Part shown: positions 61,101 to 64,000 of the stretch, piece after piece
Numbering within the stretch: the stretch's first letter is position 1
Layout: every line of letters starts with the position of its first letter
DNA from: Bugula neritina
Taxonomy: Eukaryota > Bryozoa > Gymnolaemata > Cheilostomatida > Bugulidae
NCBI GenBank assembly: GCA_964035545.1
Contig: OZ037767.1
Location: 7,864,207-7,928,206, forward strand
Direction of reading: 5' to 3'
DNA: 64,000 nucleotides
Program-made: the position numbers and the translations under genes
The notes under the pieces: model-generated
Told to the model about the DNA's origin: nothing
Database searches by the model: none
What the model saw: only the letters and a program-made list of their open reading frames with translations

Positions 61101-62855
61101 TAAAATCTAAACTAGTAATTTAAAAAAATAATTGCTTTTTGGAGATTTGCTTTAAACGTCTGTAGAAATAGAGCTCAATTTGCAATATTAAGCTTTTAAA
61201 TGAACTCCAATAGTAGACTCAGCATGTTAGATTAATAGATTAAAATGATAGAAACTCACATTCCATTTAATAGTGTACTTCCAAGTTTCTCTGCCCAACT
61301 CTTCAGACTTCTCCTTGTCTAAATCACTTGTAGCAACTACACCTGGTGGATCTGGATCTACAGAGAGTAAGCACCAGCAGATAATACTAATTCTATAATA
61401 GGATAATATTAAGTCACAATTAAGTTACAGATTCTATTCAACCTTCGCAATTTATTATTATGAAAAAAATAAATGCAGTGTATCATTACCGCACATGTTT
61501 TAAAATGACTTGGAATTCTGAAAAGTTGATTATTCAAAAACTAATATACATCAAATTATAGAAAAGAGATCAAGCATCAGTTTGAATCAAATAACATCTG
61601 GTTGTCTCAACTGTGTGCAAAAGTGTTACTGAAGACGCACGACATGTTACTACATATACGCAGCTAAAAGTCAGCTAAGACAGATAGTAGTGAAAACTAC
61701 AAAACATAATTTTTCATTACAGCTATATACAAATAGTGCTATAACTAGTTTCGCTAACTTTTTGTCAAAAGCCATCATAGCTAGTAATGATACATGCACT
61801 CACTTGCACAACTTGTGTATGCTGATTTCGTTTCTATCTGACTAGTTCCATTTTTGATCAGTACAACCACTATACAAGTCACATTGGTGTATGGCTGATA
61901 GTTACAAGAAGATCTAGCAAAAGATAAGTCACTCCCTGTCACAATGGTCCACTCTTTGTCGGTACAATTCCACTAAAGTTTGCAAAAAATGTAAAAAAAA
62001 CTCAGTATTTTATACATTTTTAGGAAATATAAAGGTTCTATCGTTGAAACATCATAAACACATAGTTCTATGTAAATAACCAAGTTAGAAAAAATTACCA
62101 CAAAGCTTTCAAAACTACTAAAAGAAATTTAACAATGTTATTAAAAATAGAAACTACCATACCTCGTATCTGGCTATGGATTCTCCTGCTACTAGTTGTG
62201 GCTGATTCCAAGTAAACTCTATGCAGTCAGAAGAAGTGTTGGTTAGTTGAGAGTTCAGGGATTTGGTTAAAGAATCTTCAAACAACAATTATAGTTGTTA
62301 GAAAAGCAACATTATACAACTTTGATTATTTAAAAATAATAGTTGACATGCACAGTTGACTAGGCAACTGCTATAAGCTGCTTACATCAGGTATTCTCAC
62401 TATAGCTACTGGTTTCATATACAAAGTAAAGAATCTACAGGTTTTGAGAAACTGTTTTGGTAAAAACATTATTATAAGCTATTTTAATTGAAAAAAGAAA
62501 TTAACATTCTGTCCTAAATAAATACACACAGTAGAAAAAAGAAAAGTCTATTTCTCATAAGTAAGATATTAATTACCACACATTGTTTCACCAATTATAA
62601 TATAATAATAATTAATATAGTATTACTTACTTGACTCATACACCGTTACTTCTGTCAAAGAGAGAGGCTCAGTACTTTCACTGTACACAGCAACATGCCT
62701 TGCAGATATCTGTGGACTAAACTCTATGATCCTAACAGGTCCATATGCTTTACTATTGGGACCATCTCTTACTGCCCAGGTGGTAGCACTTAAAGATGGT
62801 GGACCAGGTGAATAGACATCTGATGTCAACACTGATATCTTCACAAATCTGTAAT
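50697..62855 (-). CDS. Gene C (5' partial): fucolectin/FN3 receptor without phosphatase
   Basis: Twenty exons, ending in TGA at 50697, encode the second half of a fucolectin domain, nine FN3 domains, a transmembrane helix and a tail of about 75 residues: roughly 1,050 residues in the window, with the 5' end beyond 64000. Exon lengths and phases are consistent except exon 61804-61973, which is one base too long, in an A5 run at about 61919-61923, compared with 169 nt in gene B. Read literally, that frame stops. It is either a sequencing error or a disabling mutation; the other exons are clean. The gene shares domain plan and exon structure with gene B but ends after a tyrosine-containing tail. 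It is likely a cell-surface recognition receptor signalling through recruited SH2 proteins (inference). Confidence 0.82.
51701..62275 (-). CDS. Gene C FN3 array (nine FN3 domains, 18 exons)
   Basis: Exon pairs, N-half plus C-half: 62163-62275 + 61804-61973; 61260-61357 + 59388-59586; 59175-59284 + 58424-58589; 57773-57858 + 57157-57343; 56758-56864 + 55790-55985; 55319-55395 + 54695-54911; 54204-54310 + 53802-53982; 53471-53556 + 52537-52753; 52173-52279 + 51701-51884. N-halves enter at phase 1 and leave at phase 0; C-halves return to phase 1. Two types alternate: type 1 N-halves of 107-113 nt (with ..C.E/D..W.P and a Y at the end), and type 2 of 77-98 nt with C-halves of 187-217 nt. FN3-6/7 and FN3-8/9 are close relatives ([20 protein letters not shown] and [20 protein letters not shown]). 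The exon at 59388-59586 uses the donor CTAG|GTGGGC, which gives 199 nt as in gene B. Confidence 0.85.
52050..52154. repeat. (GT)n microsatellite with GC interruptions
   Basis: GTGTGTGCGTGTGCGTGTGCATGTGC-type mixed units and then pure GT up to 52154, in the intron between gene C exons 52173-52279 and 51701-51884. The right edge is only about 16 bp from the exon's donor site. Confidence 0.95.
58175..58240 (+). repeat. tRNA-derived SINE-like sequence
   Basis: GGGTGTTAGAGCATTAGC resembles box A and the D arm; AAGTTCGAATCC is a near-perfect box B; spacing is tRNA-like. An acceptor stem is not convincing, so this is more likely a SINE head or tRNA pseudogene than a working tRNA. It lies in a gene C intron, antisense. 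Confidence 0.5.
60345..60490. other. GC-rich island in a gene C intron
   Basis: About 140 bp of near-balanced composition within very AT-rich intron DNA. On the plus strand it starts after TTTTAG and ends at CAGGG/GTAAGT, so it looks like a spliced exon, but all three plus frames contain stops. One minus-strand frame is open throughout (includes [16 protein letters not shown]). Could be a non-coding RNA exon, an old mobile-element piece or a lost gene fragment. Confidence 0.35.
62631..62855 (-). CDS. Gene C fucolectin domain, second half
   Basis: A 225-nt phase-1 exon encoding [35 protein letters not shown] and TEVTVYES. It matches gene B exon 39546-39773 (RHVAVYSVYTEALSLAEVEV). The first half of the domain is not found in 62856-64000 and should lie beyond the window. 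Confidence 0.85.
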
Positions 62856-64000
62856 CTTTAAAAAGAATATAGATCGAGCTAGCAAAACGTCCATACTAAG
62901 GAAAAGATGTCATTTCAACATCGTCATATTATATAAGAAAAATATAATGCTTATAATACTTCTACAACAAAAAAATGAAATAATAAATTAATGGCAATGA
63001 ACAGATAATGTATCATTACTAAAAGAATTAATTTTTTACTTCATGAGTCTCTCAGACTATAATTTTCACTAAAAGTATTTTTTGACCATGCCTACTTTTT
63101 AATTGTTGAACAATTACTAAGCAATAATTTAATGCATCCCAATGATTCACATGCAAATTTGTTGCTATAGCAAATAAAACAAAAAGTAAATAATAACAAT
63201 CAAGTCAGTAAAAAGCCTCAAAATAATGCTCAGTTTTACTCATATATGGGTCATTTTACTTAATTTAGTACACACTGGAAATCTCCAGTTTTTAGCTATT
63301 TTTCACAATTTAGCTGCTAATGAACATGAGTTTTTGCCCATATCAGTAAAATATTTATAAATACATCTAAATAATCAAAGTTCTTCTTAATTTTGCTTGA
63401 TTTCCCATGTTTTTCTTATTTATTTAGATAATTTGGATTGCGGGCTTTTATGAAAAAAACGTAATGGTCTGCAATCAGAAGTAGCTGAATAAATAAAGCA
63501 AAAAGTAAATAATAACAATCAAGTCAGTAAAAAGCCTCAAACTATTTCTCAGTTTTACTCATATTATATATTGCCTGACCACAACACAGGTAGAGTACAT
63601 GCACAAACTTTGTTTACAGCCATTCAAATGCAAATTAATTTAGGCCATCTCACTGCAAATTAGGAACAAAACAAAATATTTTATTCAGCTTTGTTACCTT
63701 TAACTTATTCTTGCTCAACTTTATGCGTATTCATTTCATTCGTTAACTATTTTATTATAACTACATTTAGTGTCCTTTTTGTAATATTTAAATGTTGAAA
63801 ATTGCAGCAACCAAGTTACTTATAAATTTGTGCTTTTAAACATAATTGCAGTCTTCTATTCTTTTTCAAATTTGAAGCAAATCTATACCCTTTTTTAAAA
63901 TATTACTACATGTATGCTTTAGTTGTTTTTAGTAATAATTGCAGAATGATTACCAAAAAATACTGCATGAGTAAGACATGCGGTAATATTATGTCGAAAT
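62856..64000. other. Gene C intron at right edge
   Basis: No exon recognised. Contains the direct-repeat/dispersed-repeat block at 63181-63565; the rest is AT-rich and featureless. Confidence 0.6.
63181..63565. repeat. Second copy of the dispersed repeat, between 65-bp direct repeats
   Basis: 63181-63245 and 63500-63565 are nearly identical 65-bp direct repeats (both contain AACAATCAAGTCAGTAAAAA and CAGTTTTACTCATAT). Between them, about 63250-63475 matches 31854-32085 in the gene B intron in the same orientation. The right end of the 31.9-kb element is absent here. Confidence 0.7.

Overview
This window is animal (metazoan) nuclear DNA. It is AT-rich, with GT..AG introns, long TA and GT microsatellites, Tc1, gypsy and LINE remnants and tRNA-derived repeats. 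The phylum cannot be fixed from sequence alone. Fucolectin plus fibronectin type III (FN3) receptor tyrosine phosphatases are expanded in several invertebrate lineages (from memory, bivalves, bryozoans and possibly sponges), so I leave it at 'AT-rich invertebrate'. All recognisable cellular genes lie on the minus strand and belong to one tandemly duplicated receptor family.

From right to left, in the direction of transcription: (1) Gene C (50697 to beyond 64000, 5' end missing) encodes half a fucolectin domain, nine FN3 domains, one transmembrane helix and a short tail with three tyrosines but no phosphatase. (2) A decayed relative (43101-47573) keeps one FN3 exon, one exon of phosphatase domain 1 (D1) and most exons of phosphatase domain 2 (D2), with stops, frameshifts and missing exons. 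A broken Tc1 element lies just upstream of it. (3) Gene B (6649-41818) is a 38-exon receptor tyrosine phosphatase: signal peptide, three fucolectin domains, an FN3-rich ectodomain with a furin-type RSKR site, one transmembrane helix, an intact catalytic D1 and a degenerate D2. Exon phases agree across the whole gene except for one missing base at the start of D2. (4) Gene A (left edge) shows only its signal-peptide exon and first fucolectin exon. These are almost identical to gene B, including flanking introns and about 100 bp of 5' flank, so A is a recent copy.

Introns and spacers hold a degenerate gypsy retrotransposon with a second insertion inside it (about 26.6-30.5 kb), a LINE 3' end (20.3 kb), two tRNA-derived repeats, a dispersed repeat with inverted ends (31.9 and 63.3 kb), a 1.3 kb element with terminal inverted repeats (35.9-37.2 kb) beside a 148-unit GT microsatellite, a perfect 26-bp hairpin (23.8 kb) and a 390-bp direct repeat (3.4 and 5.4 kb).

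The most interesting feature is the array itself: neighbouring receptors that share an ectodomain plan but carry either a phosphatase or a tyrosine-bearing, non-catalytic tail. This resembles paired-receptor clusters used in immune or self recognition. That role is an inference.
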